Source of the DNA: Paenibacillus apiarius
GTDB lineage: Bacteria > Bacillota > Bacilli > Paenibacillales > Paenibacillaceae
Reading direction: 5' to 3'
DNA length: 64,000 bases
NCBI RefSeq assembly: GCF_017052585.1
Contig: NZ_JAFFHZ010000001.1
Span: 5,890,001-5,954,000, forward strand
The notes under the pieces are model-generated. The model searched no databases. It was not told the origin of the DNA and worked only from the letters and a program-made list of their open reading frames with translations. Below are positions 31,077 to 40,371 of the stretch, piece after piece. The translations under genes and the position numbers were made by a program. How positions within the stretch are numbered: position 1 is the first letter of the stretch; each line of letters starts with the position of its first letter.

Positions 31077-31637
31077 ATGGTTGAAATTTATGCAGTGAAT
31101 ATAAATGATCCAATTGAAAATTTATTGTACAACCGACTGTATTCATGTATATCTGATGAAAAACATGAGAGATTAATAAAATTTCAAAAGGTTGAAGACG
31201 CTAAGAGAACATTGTATGGTGATTTATTGGTAAGATATCTAGCTTGTACTAAACTAAATTTAGCGAATGAGAAATTGCGATTTGCTCGTAATGAATTTTG
31301 GAAGCCATATTTACAGAATAATATAATGTTTAAATTTAATATTTCCCATTCTGGGGCTTGGGTAGTTTGTGCAATTGCTGATACGGAAGTCGGTATTGAT
31401 GTTGAAGAGATAAAACCTATCGATTTTTCTGTGTCACAATGCTTCTTTTCCAAAAGAGAGCATCAACAGCTGATGATGCAACGAGAAGAATTGAGGTTAG
31501 CCTATTTCTATAATTTATGGACAATGAAAGAAAGTTATATCAAATGCATAGGGAAGGGATTGTCCATTCCTTTAAACTCTTTTACCGTCTGTGTTGAGCG
31601 ACAATGTGTTATTGCTTCTACTGATTATCCATATTGA
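31077..31637 (+). CDS. Sfp-type 4'-phosphopantetheinyl transferase
   Basis: Transfers the phosphopantetheine arm from CoA to the carrier-domain serines of the synthetases. Family motifs are visible: FNISHSGAWVVCAI, VGIDVEEI with the Mg-binding Asp/Glu, and NLWTMKESYIKCIGKGLS with the W-KES-K-G core. The protein is 186 residues, about 35-40 shorter than Sfp: it stops after the core and lacks the usual final strands. Translating the other frames past the stop did not reveal an obvious continuation. The start ATG follows the loaP stop by 2 nt without a clear ribosome binding site, so translation is probably coupled. It may be active or slightly C-truncated. Confidence 0.88.
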   Translation: MVEIYAVNINDPIENLLYNRLYSCISDEKHERLIKFQKVEDAKRTLYGDLLVRYLACTKLNLANEKLRFARNEFWKPYLQNNIMFKFNISHSGAWVVCAIADTEVGIDVEEIKPIDFSVSQCFFSKREHQQLMMQREELRLAYFYNLWTMKESYIKCIGKGLSIPLNSFTVCVERQCVIASTDYPY

Positions 31638-31684
31638 AACAAATGTACACTCTCAAGATAAGTGACAAAACAGAGATACCAAAA

Positions 31685-31935
31685 AAAGAGGTGGGAAATG
31701 ACGGGAAAGCCTGATTTCATGCGGGTTTAGACGGGACAGGGAATAAAAAACGGATATCAAAACTTCTGGCAATAAAACGTGCAGCTATTTTGGATAAAAA
31801 AGTTTAATGAAAAGCTCCGATCCCTTGATTTAATTGCGAAATGAAGTTAGCGATCCAAATGATTGGATGGAGGCATATTTAAGTAATTGGATTAAGTTCT
31901 TAACAGAGAAATCTCACGAAAAAAACCCTTGATAG
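31685..31935 (+). pseudogene. Decayed N-terminal piece of a phage-type tyrosine integrase
   Basis: One frame reads VGNDGKA, stop, FHAGLDGTGNKKRISK then LLAIKRAAILDKKV. This follows the Arm-binding domain pattern of Tn916/phage integrases (W-F-x-G-x-D-x-TGKRK-x-SK-GF-TK-x-A). A second frame further on reads DPNDWMEAYLSNWIKFLTEKS, like the start of the SAM-like core-binding domain. Stops and frame changes make it non-functional, and no catalytic domain follows. Confidence 0.35.
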
Positions 31936-32400
31936 ACAAGAGTTAATAAAACAGTTAATCAAACTAATTATATATATGTACAAAATACGGGTTTTGTGAA
32001 ACAGTATAGTCGGAAACAAGCGGAATTGATTAGATCCGCACTTGCATCATCATATTATTTAATTCGCCAATGCTTTTACTGATTGATTGTTTTTTTGAAT
32101 TTTCCGTTTATCCTTCTTTGTTTTTGTTTTCTGTTACGTTGTTTGTTAGTTGCGTTTTGTTTGTTACACATGTCGATTGTCCAATTGTTTGGTGCTTATT
32201 AAAAGTTCATTTCCAGGCATATCATGTCGATACGGCTCGCATTCGGATTTTTTTAATTTGCAACATCACTCATATCGAATTACTTAGCGTCAATTTCCCA
32301 CTTGAATTCGTGCTCAGATATCATTTATCATTCAAAATGTGAATTTTTTCTCATTGTCTACAGTTATACGACTTTCTTAGATATTCATCTTTGGCTTCCG
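31936..32400. other. AT-rich gap with no recognisable gene
   Basis: Follows the integrase relic and is visibly richer in A and T than the flanks. An open frame at 32070-32342 encodes a Phe/Leu/Val-rich string without a ribosome binding site. I do not regard it as a gene. Confidence 0.5.
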
Positions 32401-32445
32401 AAAAAATAAAAAACAGCCGGCTGTCATTGATAGCAGCCGGCTGTT
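32400..32445 (-). terminator. Rho-independent terminator of the chemoreceptor gene
   Basis: 11-bp stem (ACAGCCGGCTG at 32413-32423 with CAGCCGGCTGT at 32434-32444) and a run of A on the + strand before it, which is a U run on the transcribed minus strand. It lies 36 nt past the stop codon. Confidence 0.9.
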
Positions 32446-32480
32446 CCACTCTTGGACCGAAAATGAGTTCTTATGTTTGA

Positions 32481-34196
32481 TTATAGTTTGAAGCGATTTA
32501 CTATCACTTGCAGCTCCTCTGCCAATCCCTTCAATTGATCGATGGATGAGGTAATCGTTTCGATCGAAGCAAATTGTTCTTCCGATGCAGCCACCACCGT
32601 TTGCACCGTGAGTGATGTCTCGGCGGCAATCTTCGCCATCTCATCCACGGAGGCCGAGACTTCTTCAGTACCCGCCGACATTTGTTCCGTAGCCGCTGAT
32701 GCTTCCTGCACTTGACCGGTGACTTGCTGGACAAGCGCCATAATGTGCTCGAACATTTGGCCGGCTTTTTCCACGACCTCCATCCCGGATGCCACATCTT
32801 GACGGACGTACGCCATGGAACTTACGGTCGCCTGTGTGCTTTGCTGAATTTCTCCGATTAATTCGGCGATCTTTTGGGCGGAATCACCGGATTGTTCGGC
32901 CAGCTTGCGCACCTCGCCAGCTACGACGGCAAACCCTCTGCCGCTTTCACCTGCTCTTGCCGCTTCAATTGAAGCATTTAACGCAAGCAGATTCGTCTGC
33001 CCCGCAATATTGGTGATTACGTCGATTATTTTCTCGATTTGAGCTGAACGCTCATTCAATTGATGAACGGCCGTTTCGGTCGTCTCCACCGATTGGCTAA
33101 TCGATTTCATCTGTGCCATGGCATCGACCAAGGTTGAGTTGCCTTGCTCGGCTTGAATGGCAGAATGAGAGGAAAGATCCGCAACGCTGGTTGTATTGTC
33201 AACGATCGATTGAATGCCCCGCGCAAACTCTTCCAGGGCAATCGCGTTCTCTTCGGATGCGCTTTGCTGCAGCTTCGATCCAGTCGCAACTTGCTCCATG
33301 GACGCGGCAATTTGTTCGGTCGCTTGCGCCGTCTCGTTCGCATTATCGGCCACCAGACGGGAATTATGAAGCAGCACTTCCGCCCGTTCATGTACGGTTC
33401 TCATAATCGAGGACAGCCCGTCCATCATCTTGTTGAAGTCTTTCATTAATACGCCAATTTCGTCCTTCGAGTTGTAAGTGCCGCGAACGGTAAGATCGCC
33501 CTGTTCCGCCTTCTTCATCAATCCTTGCATTTGTCTAAGCGGCTTCACGATGATGTTGATGATAAAATATCCGACAATCGCACAAAGAAGAAGCGATACG
33601 ATGCCAATAATTACGCTTGTCATCGTCGAGGTTTGCGTTATTCGTGTCGCCTCATTCACTTCCTGCTCCGCCAAATCCTCATTCCACTTCACGAGCTCGG
33701 TCAACACGTTTTGCACTTTAAGTCGAACATCCCTAACGTTCTCGACATAATAAGCATACGCTTCCGTATTTTTGTTCGCTACCGCAAGTTCTATCGCTTT
33801 GATATTGTTCTCACGATATGGCTTCAGCAATTTATCGTAATCCGTAATCAGTTTCTGTTCCTTTTCTGTCTTCAAAATCGATTTATAGTCTTTTAGCAAC
33901 TTATCATTTTCTTGCTTTAAACTATCGATTCTCTCTAGCAGTTCACTGTTGCGGCTATCATCACTGCTCGCCATCAACTCGAACACCATGGAGTCAACCG
34001 TACGGTTATTTACCATGACTTGCTTCAGCCACATAATCGATTTCAGATTATGTCCGTAAATAGTGTCGTTCTTGTGGTTAATTTCATTCATTGCCCAGTA
34101 TGAAGTGAACGTGCTCAACATTAACAGAACAATGCCCACCCCAACCAGAATAAAGATTTTAATAGAAGTATTTAAGTCTCTAAATCTAAATTTCAT
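32481..34196 (-). CDS. Methyl-accepting chemotaxis protein with 4-helix-bundle sensor
   Basis: Transmembrane chemoreceptor of 571 residues signalling to CheA/CheW. TM1 is about residues 13-33, followed by an extracellular 4HB_MCP-type helical domain of about 160 residues, TM2 about 195-217 ([20 protein letters not shown]), a HAMP domain, and a long cytoplasmic coiled coil. The hairpin tip [20 protein letters not shown] is canonical except Ser for the usual Ala. Q/E pairs suitable for methylation are present in the helices. The start is supported by AGAGGAG 7 nt upstream, and the gene ends at its own terminator. The ligand is unknown. It is transcribed towards the NRPS cluster and appears unrelated to it. 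Confidence 0.95.
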   Translation of the reverse strand: MKFRFRDLNTSIKIFILVGVGIVLLMLSTFTSYWAMNEINHKNDTIYGHNLKSIMWLKQVMVNNRTVDSMVFELMASSDDSRNSELLERIDSLKQENDKLLKDYKSILKTEKEQKLITDYDKLLKPYRENNIKAIELAVANKNTEAYAYYVENVRDVRLKVQNVLTELVKWNEDLAEQEVNEATRITQTSTMTSVIIGIVSLLLCAIVGYFIINIIVKPLRQMQGLMKKAEQGDLTVRGTYNSKDEIGVLMKDFNKMMDGLSSIMRTVHERAEVLLHNSRLVADNANETAQATEQIAASMEQVATGSKLQQSASEENAIALEEFARGIQSIVDNTTSVADLSSHSAIQAEQGNSTLVDAMAQMKSISQSVETTETAVHQLNERSAQIEKIIDVITNIAGQTNLLALNASIEAARAGESGRGFAVVAGEVRKLAEQSGDSAQKIAELIGEIQQSTQATVSSMAYVRQDVASGMEVVEKAGQMFEHIMALVQQVTGQVQEASAATEQMSAGTEEVSASVDEMAKIAAETSLTVQTVVAASEEQFASIETITSSIDQLKGLAEELQVIVNRFKL

Positions 34197-34502
34197 AATT
34201 TACGCTCCTCTCTTTATATAAGCTTATTCATTATCGACAAAATCAGACATATTTTTTATAGCTTAATGGTGTTAAATAGTGACTATTTCTTAAATTTTCT
34301 GAAAACCTTTGCAAAATTTCATTATTATTCAGCCCAATGGACTGCCATGACCCTATTGATGCGAAGCTCCAAATCCGAAAATTCCCATAACGCTTTTTGT
34401 CAGACTTTTGTTTCATTTGGAATCAATATAGTAAAGGCTGGCTGCCACCATACTTTCTCAGCTTTGAAAGGATATTCATTACACATCGAAAGGGTTGATT
34501 AT

Positions 34503-35435
34503 ATGACGATATATCAAGGAAATGGCGCTTATTGTTATGCAAACTCAGCTTCCATGCTGCTGTCAACGATAGGGGAACATGTTTCCCCTTCATTGATTGA
34601 AGTTATTACGGGCTTTGCATTGGGGGCTTCTTTTTCACAAAATGGCATGATCTTTTTCGATAATTGCGCCAGCAGCCCAGATCAAGGCATTAATCGCGCG
34701 TTTGAGATATTAGGCTTTCATGTTAATGAAAAGGTATGCAGGGAGGAGGAACAAGTCCCATTGGAAGAATTAAGGAAAGATCTCTCCAAATCCCCCGTCA
34801 TGTTAGGGCCTTTGGATATGGGCTATTTGACTTATCTTCCGAATCATCAATTTCTTGGTGGATGCGATCATTATGTTTTTGCACTAAAAATGAATGAAAC
34901 AGAGGTAATTCTGCATGATCCGGCTGGTTATCCTTTTGTGAGGTTAACGTTTGCGCAGTTGAAATAGGCATGGAAAGCTGAAAAAATCACATGCAGCCAG
35001 GGTTCTTATCGTTGTTGGGTGTCTCCGGAACGCATATCGAATCCATCTCAAGTTGACATCTACGATAAAGCCATTCAATTATTCAGATCTAGCTACAGCG
35101 ATCAACATAACTTTGCCCTGCAAGAACAGCTGTTAGTGGGCAAAAACGCGCTTCGCTTCAAGGCTGAACAAATCAGAAACGAAAGTTTTGTCGATGGAGA
35201 AATTGGACATTTCATTCATTTTGCATTTCCGCTCGGAGCGCGGCGGGCACTGGATTTTTCAATGTTTTTCAGCGGCCGTCACGAACGGCTGACAGAATTA
35301 AAAGAAACACAGGCTCGCTTGTTTGGTACATGTCAAACGTTATCCATGTTAAAAAAGTGGGATGAAGTTGCTGTAACGCTTGAGTTGCTTGCAGATGTAG
35401 AAGAAGAAATCGAGTCAACCATTTTATCTTTGTAA
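34503..35435 (+). pseudogene. C39-like / BtrH-type protein interrupted by one in-frame TAG
   Basis: From ATG 34503 (weak AAGGG site upstream) the frame runs to TAG at 34965-34967. It continues in the same frame through AWKAEKITCSQGSYRCWVSPER to a natural stop at 35435, 310 codons in all. The first half has the papain-fold signature GNGAYCYANSASMLL (candidate nucleophile Cys) and DHYVFALKMNETEVILHDP (candidate His). The second half is helical and resembles the C-terminal part of BtrH-like proteins. A single nonsense base is the only damage seen. It may be a recent pseudogene, two polypeptides, or an amber read-through. The upstream open frame from 34266 has no support. Confidence 0.6.
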
Positions 35436-35557
35436 CAAGCTCGATTTTATAGGCCAAGTCATGTCTTCATATGACTACTTCCAATATTTCTGTTATGGTA
35501 TATATAGGAATGTTCACCATTAGACGCAGCAAATCTATTTAACAAGGAGACGACATA

Positions 35558-37132
35558 ATGGATGTGGCGGCCTTTTTGCAACAGCAGAACGAAAATATGC
35601 AAAAGCTATCTGGAGAGATAGCTCACGCGGGATGGATGGCAACCTCCACCGGAGAAAACGAATGGAACGATCGGCTTGAAGCGGCGCAGCTTGCATGGAA
35701 ACACTATCTTTCCAATCCGGATCGGTTTGGATACGTGAAGAAATATAAAGGAGATAAACGGCTGGACCCGCTCCAGCAGCGCCAGTTTACTGATTTGTAT
35801 AATATGATGGCGGGCTATCAATTGGACCCGGAGCTGGCGGCTCGTTCGACCCGAATGACAAAGGAGCTTGTGCAAATATTCAATACGTATCGTCCAACTA
35901 TGGACGGCACCGCGGTAACGAACAACGACATCCGGACAATCTTGGAGACGAGCGGCGACCAAGAGGAGCGCAAGCGGGCCTGGTTGGCCAGCAAGCAGAT
36001 CGGAAAACGGGTCGAGACTGGCGTGCTGCAATTAATACAGCAACGCAATGAAGAGGCGCGTGCGCTAGGTTACGATAATTATTATCACATGAGCTATGAA
36101 TTGCAGGAGTTGGATTTGGACGATACGTTCTCCATCTTTCACGACTTGCTCGCCCGCAGCGAAGAGCCCTATCGGCTCGTCAAGGAGGAGATTGACGAAG
36201 ATATCGCCCGCCGGTTCAGCATAGGTACGGAACATATCCAGCCTTGGCATTATACGGACTCCTTCTTCCAGAGCGCACCTTCGGTAGGCGACTGGAATTT
36301 GAACGCTTATTTGCAAGGCCGGAGCATGGAGCAAATAACGAAAGATACATTCCGGAGCATGGGACTCGATATCACTGACGTCATGAGCAACAGCGATTTA
36401 TATCCGCGCGAGAACAAATATCCTTACGGTTATTGCACGGCTATGGGACGGGAAGGCAAGCCGCGCGTGATGATGAGCATCGATGTGAATGAGTTCTGGA
36501 TGAGCGTCATGCTGCATGAGTTCGGGCATGCGGCCTATGAGAAGTATATCGACTCGGCGCTCCCGTTTCTCCTCCGCCGGCCTGCCCATACGTTGACGAC
36601 GGAAGCTATCGCGATGCTGTTCGGAAGAATGACGATGCATCCGGATTGGATCGAGCGCTTCGTGCAGTCCGGCAGTGCTGCGCTTAGCCCGCATCTATCC
36701 TCGTTGCAGGAGACGATGCGCCGCCAGATGCTGGTGAGCATGCGCTGGTACCTAACCTTTACGATGTTTGAACGCGAGCTGTATGAGCGCCCGCTGCAGC
36801 ATGTCAACGAACGCTGGTGGCAGCTGGCGGGACAAATCCAGCATTTGAATGCGCCCGAGCATACCCGCTATCCGGATTGGGCGGCGAAAATGCATTTCGC
36901 GCTTGCGCCCGTCAGCTATCAAAATTATATTTTGGGTGAATTAACGGCGTCCCAGCTGCTCCATTATATAAAAACCAACATCTCGCAAAATATGTTCACA
37001 CACCAAGCAGGCGATTATTTAAAGGAACATTTTTTCGCCAGCGGCGCGACATGGAGATGGGATGAAAAGCTCGTGAAAGCGACAGGCGAATCTTTGCAGC
37101 CCCGCTACTTCGTCGAACAATTCATCGGCTAA
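35558..37132 (+). CDS. Zinc metallopeptidase of the M2/M3 gluzincin type
   Basis: 524-residue all-helical peptidase without signal peptide, so cytoplasmic. The zinc site HEFGH is at residues 320-324, with a likely third ligand Glu 349 in LTTEAIAMLFGRM. The N-terminal part (GDQEERKRAWLASKQIG, then RNEEARALGYDNYY) resembles the M2 angiotensin-converting-enzyme family more than PepF-type M3 oligoendopeptidases. Role is probably hydrolysis of oligopeptides. The start ATG has AAGGAG 7 nt upstream. It is monocistronic, followed by a strong hairpin. Family assignment between M2 and M3 is by eye. Confidence 0.85.
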   Translation: MDVAAFLQQQNENMQKLSGEIAHAGWMATSTGENEWNDRLEAAQLAWKHYLSNPDRFGYVKKYKGDKRLDPLQQRQFTDLYNMMAGYQLDPELAARSTRMTKELVQIFNTYRPTMDGTAVTNNDIRTILETSGDQEERKRAWLASKQIGKRVETGVLQLIQQRNEEARALGYDNYYHMSYELQELDLDDTFSIFHDLLARSEEPYRLVKEEIDEDIARRFSIGTEHIQPWHYTDSFFQSAPSVGDWNLNAYLQGRSMEQITKDTFRSMGLDITDVMSNSDLYPRENKYPYGYCTAMGREGKPRVMMSIDVNEFWMSVMLHEFGHAAYEKYIDSALPFLLRRPAHTLTTEAIAMLFGRMTMHPDWIERFVQSGSAALSPHLSSLQETMRRQMLVSMRWYLTFTMFERELYERPLQHVNERWWQLAGQIQHLNAPEHTRYPDWAAKMHFALAPVSYQNYILGELTASQLLHYIKTNISQNMFTHQAGDYLKEHFFASGATWRWDEKLVKATGESLQPRYFVEQFIG

Positions 37133-37137
37133 GCAAA

Positions 37138-37175
37138 AGAGAGACCCTGACTGCCATGTGCAGTCGGGTCTCTCT
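37138..37175. terminator. Bidirectional terminator between convergent genes
   Basis: Long stem AGAGAGACCC..GACTGC with its complement, loop CATGT and one bulged base. CAAAAGA on the left gives a U run for the minus-strand anti-sigma transcript. For the plus strand the T run is poor. Confidence 0.75.
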
Positions 37176-37198
37176 ATACGAATCGTGTATTGCTTTAC

Positions 37199-39757
37199 TT
37201 ATTCAATGGCTCCGTTCTCCGTCAATATCTCCAAGTCATAAAATTTAAAGTGACGGTTCATGGAAGTTTTTATCGCCGGGCCGTCTTCCTTCGTAAAGGT
37301 GTAGTAACTGGTTCCCTTCTCCCGCTCCACTTTGTAACCGTTCAGATCAATGTCGAACAGCTTCTGCACGTATGGAGCGGCAGCCTCAAGAACCTGCTCG
37401 TCGGTGAATTTGCGGAAGATGTCTTCCGTAGCATCCGTACCTGCCTCCAAATCTTCCGAAGTATAGACGGATATAAGCCGCCCCGTTTGGAATCCAACTT
37501 CAATCCTCAAATCATCCTTTTGGTCCTCGAAGACATATATATTTATAGGTTGCCCTTGTCGGGAATACAGGTGATGTGAAGCTTTGACAAGCGGCACATG
37601 CTTGCCCTTCAGATCCCGGACAGCTTGCTCTGCTACCGCCAACGCTTTGGCATCCACTTGATCCATTGGCACAGTGATAAACATGCTCTCAATCCGATTA
37701 TTTTCCAATGTCATGGTCATGTCGCCTTCCAGCGATGTGCGGATGATCCGTTCATTCGCGGACTTGGTCCGGGTGAGCTTCTTCATTTCCGCTGCCAGTT
37801 GACTGCCGTTCATGCGGGTTGCCGTTTCTATAATGTGTTTCAAGTCAGAAGGAAGCTCGCCGTAGGACATGGACACATGCACATTGGCGGTCCCTTTATT
37901 CAGATCTAGAGCTACCCGGCTCTTGTGGTCCTTGCTGTATACGGTGACGTTATGATAAGCGGCTCCCTTGTATTCTTCAACACCGTACAATTCGATGTCA
38001 TGCCCGGCTGCTTCTCTCATCTCACGCCGCGCTTGTTCGACGACTGAAACGTCCAAATCGGCCACTGTCTTCGCATATTTCGGTTCCAGCAATGTTCCTT
38101 CCTGTCCATCACCCGCTCCAGTCGGCGGTATTGTGAACTCTATCTTCTGATTGATCGTGACCGGATCCATAAAACGCCGAATCGAGATCTCGTACTCCTC
38201 CAGTTTAGGTGCAATAATTGCAATATCATAAACAGGCTTCTTTTCGTTCGCATTCCATCGGACGTAATTGTCGACTATCATTCCGAACTCCGGACTCCAC
38301 GTCAGACCGCCAACAACTTGGTATTGTTCGTACAGCTGCTCTCCGGTCAATGGGATGGCCTTCGTCTCCGGTGTATGGATATCCAAGCCGTACTGCTTCC
38401 ATGTTTCCGAACTATCTGTCTCCTGGAGCTTCAAATAGTATGGTTCGTACGTCAGAAAGGCAGTATCCCATGGATTGTGACCTGTCTCGTCCGCTTGCAC
38501 CTTAAGATGCATAACCTTTTTATTGTCATATTCAGCGCTCTGTATCGTAATATCCTTCCCTCGATAACTCACCTTTTTCGGAAACCTTTCGTCCAGACGG
38601 ATATGGAATGTGTCTTCCACCTTCATTTGGGTCATCCAGATCTTCTTTATCTCCAGCGTCATCTTCGTCGGCTTCTCGTTGAAATAGACGGAAGGAACGA
38701 ATTCCAAGCTGCTGCGGCTGAGACCGTTCATAACCTCCCGGAAGCTGCCGGATTGGCGAATCGGATATACCTTGCCCGTCTCATCCGACAGAATGAGGCT
38801 CTCGCGAATGGTTTTGTCCCAATCATTACGAGGATGCAGGCTGATTTTTCCGCCCCCTTCGATTCGCGTGCCGATCTCGAATATCATCCGGGTCGGGGAT
38901 ATCTGAATGTTCTGCAAGACAAACTGCTGCATGGCTGAATCGAATGGTTCCCAGTCACGGTTCAGAGTTATAACGCGGGTAGGCTTGACGTTTTCCGCAC
39001 CGAACGGAACTTCGATATAGTCAGTTTCCGAATCAATGACCTTGAATTCTTCGTTCCGCCTCACTTTGGTCAGGCGGATCTTCAACGGCTTCCGATTATG
39101 AGACTGCTTCAGTTCCTCTGCGTACTCCCGGTTGAGAAGCAGATCGTAAGTCCATCTGACGACGCCATCCACCCTCTGCTCGTTTCGCTTTTGAATCTCA
39201 TCATTGGTATCTATAGGATAACGAGTCATGCTACTCGTGCCGTCATGGGTTTGATGCGTTTCCAACTCAGGCAAAGTCGCGACATAGTCTTCCAGCTCGT
39301 TCGCCATGCGGCCGTTCCGCTGCGCTTCGGCGATATCCTCTCCCTTAATGGTAATGTCCACGTGCAGACGATCGTCTTCCAAAAACAGATTGTCCACGCT
39401 GACTTCGCGGTTTCCCCACGTTGTCTTGTAGGACGGAGTCGAAATATAGCCGTGCTCCTTGGCATTCCGTATTCCGATGTATTCTCCGGCACCCTCCAGC
39501 CACTTTATGGCCGCTTCCAGCCCCGGAATCTGTTTTGCATACACGGCGAAGGATGGAACGAACATGACCGAGCCGGAAAATAGCAAGATGCCGGCGGCGG
39601 CCGTTCCCAAGCTGCGGCGCATGACCTTGCCTTTGCGGCGACGGCGCACGGTGGAATCAATCCGCTTCGCGATGCGTTGGGACAAGCCTTCCGGCACAGG
39701 AACTTCAGGCAACTTTTCGAACAAGCGCTCGATTTCGTCATCTTGATAATCCATCAT
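37199..39757 (-). CDS. DUF4179 anti-sigma factor with long PepSY-like extension
   Basis: 852-residue membrane-anchored partner of the ECF sigma factor encoded just upstream; start and stop overlap by 4 nt (ATGA). Residues 1-45 form the cytoplasmic sigma-binding region (ERLFEKLPEVPVPEGLSQRIAKRI plus an Arg-rich stretch). One TM helix spans about 50-72, and the rest is outside the membrane. DUF4179 repeats fill most of it. The last ~270 residues hold PepSY-like segments; one (YGVEEYKGAAYHNVTVY and following) is related to the secreted protein at 40372-40854. It lacks a zinc-binding HxxxCxxC, unlike the second DUF4179 protein here. The extracellular part presumably senses an envelope signal. Confidence 0.85.
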   Translation of the reverse strand: MMDYQDDEIERLFEKLPEVPVPEGLSQRIAKRIDSTVRRRRKGKVMRRSLGTAAAGILLFSGSVMFVPSFAVYAKQIPGLEAAIKWLEGAGEYIGIRNAKEHGYISTPSYKTTWGNREVSVDNLFLEDDRLHVDITIKGEDIAEAQRNGRMANELEDYVATLPELETHQTHDGTSSMTRYPIDTNDEIQKRNEQRVDGVVRWTYDLLLNREYAEELKQSHNRKPLKIRLTKVRRNEEFKVIDSETDYIEVPFGAENVKPTRVITLNRDWEPFDSAMQQFVLQNIQISPTRMIFEIGTRIEGGGKISLHPRNDWDKTIRESLILSDETGKVYPIRQSGSFREVMNGLSRSSLEFVPSVYFNEKPTKMTLEIKKIWMTQMKVEDTFHIRLDERFPKKVSYRGKDITIQSAEYDNKKVMHLKVQADETGHNPWDTAFLTYEPYYLKLQETDSSETWKQYGLDIHTPETKAIPLTGEQLYEQYQVVGGLTWSPEFGMIVDNYVRWNANEKKPVYDIAIIAPKLEEYEISIRRFMDPVTINQKIEFTIPPTGAGDGQEGTLLEPKYAKTVADLDVSVVEQARREMREAAGHDIELYGVEEYKGAAYHNVTVYSKDHKSRVALDLNKGTANVHVSMSYGELPSDLKHIIETATRMNGSQLAAEMKKLTRTKSANERIIRTSLEGDMTMTLENNRIESMFITVPMDQVDAKALAVAEQAVRDLKGKHVPLVKASHHLYSRQGQPINIYVFEDQKDDLRIEVGFQTGRLISVYTSEDLEAGTDATEDIFRKFTDEQVLEAAAPYVQKLFDIDLNGYKVEREKGTSYYTFTKEDGPAIKTSMNRHFKFYDLEILTENGAIE

Positions 39758-40281
39758 ACTCTCGCCTCCTTCGGTTCCGCATACATCTGCTGCTTGAACA
39801 GCTTGATTGTGCTATATATTTTCGTCTTGACCGTCCCGACAGGCAGCTCGGTCATCTCCGCTATTTCTTCGAGCGTGTATCCCTGGATATATTTCAATTG
39901 GATGAGCATGCGCGTCATCGGCGGCAGTTCGTCGATGAGCGCATTCAGATCCAGCATCTCGTCCGTCAGCGGCTGCTCCGCGATTCCCATAATGTCTTCA
40001 TCTTCCGTATAGACGATCGATTTCATTTTGCGGATATGGGTTTTGCACTGATTGATTACGATTCGTGTAAACCAGGTATTGAATTTATCGGGGTCCTTCA
40101 AATTTTTTATGTTGATAAGCGCCTTTTCTACGGCATCGCACACTGCGTCCATGCTGGCGGCTTCGTCATGCAAATAACTGTACGCGATACGGTACGATCG
40201 TTCCTGGATGTGCTGCACCGCCAGCGCGAAGCTGTCCGTGTCCCCCTGCTGCGCCCGAACGATCAGCGTCTTCTGATCCAT
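39754..40281 (-). CDS. ECF-family RNA polymerase sigma factor
   Basis: 175 residues. Region 2 is about 10-80 (FNTWFTRIVINQCKTHIRK at its end) and region 4 about 115-165 (LPPMTRMLIQLKYIQGYTLEEIAEM and PVGTVKTKIYSTIKLFK). It resembles SigV/SigW-like stress sigma factors. A strong AAAGGAGG site lies 8 nt before the ATG. It overlaps the anti-sigma gene by 4 nt, so both are made in step. Upstream is a candidate ECF promoter also found before the next gene, consistent with autoregulation. Confidence 0.93.
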   Translation of the reverse strand: MDQKTLIVRAQQGDTDSFALAVQHIQERSYRIAYSYLHDEAASMDAVCDAVEKALINIKNLKDPDKFNTWFTRIVINQCKTHIRKMKSIVYTEDEDIMGIAEQPLTDEMLDLNALIDELPPMTRMLIQLKYIQGYTLEEIAEMTELPVGTVKTKIYSTIKLFKQQMYAEPKEARV

Positions 40282-40306
40282 GTCGTCTCCTCCTTTTAGT
40301 CATCCC

Positions 40307-40334
40307 TTAGATGCACGGAGGATTAAAAAAGTTT
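40307..40334 (-). promoter_or_regulatory. Putative autoregulated ECF promoter of the sigma operon
   Basis: On the minus strand AAACT, 14 nt, TGCATCTAA. The same arrangement with the same spacing, and with a shared ATCCTC in the spacer, occurs at 40891-40918. The AAC core fits -35 elements used by ECF sigma factors. Confidence 0.5.
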
Positions 40335-40371
40335 TATGGGATTAAGAAATATTTTCGAACTCGATAAACGG

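Noticed and set aside
1..31637. Naming the NRPS product as a known Paenibacillus peptide
   Set aside because: The module count is incomplete, three A-domain pockets are unassigned, and the TE-less ending does not match the known Paenibacillus systems I recall (polymyxin, tridecaptin and paenibacterin end in TE domains).
32070..32342. 90-codon hydrophobic open frame
   Set aside because: AT-rich gap, no ribosome binding site, composition expected from T-rich DNA.
33113..33896. Plus-strand frames opposite the chemoreceptor
   Set aside because: Shadows of the minus-strand gene with Arg/Pro/Cys-rich translations and no start signals.
34965..34967. TAG as a pyrrolysine codon
   Set aside because: No Pyl biosynthesis or tRNA genes are in view, the lineage does not normally decode Pyl, and a nonsense mutation explains the data.
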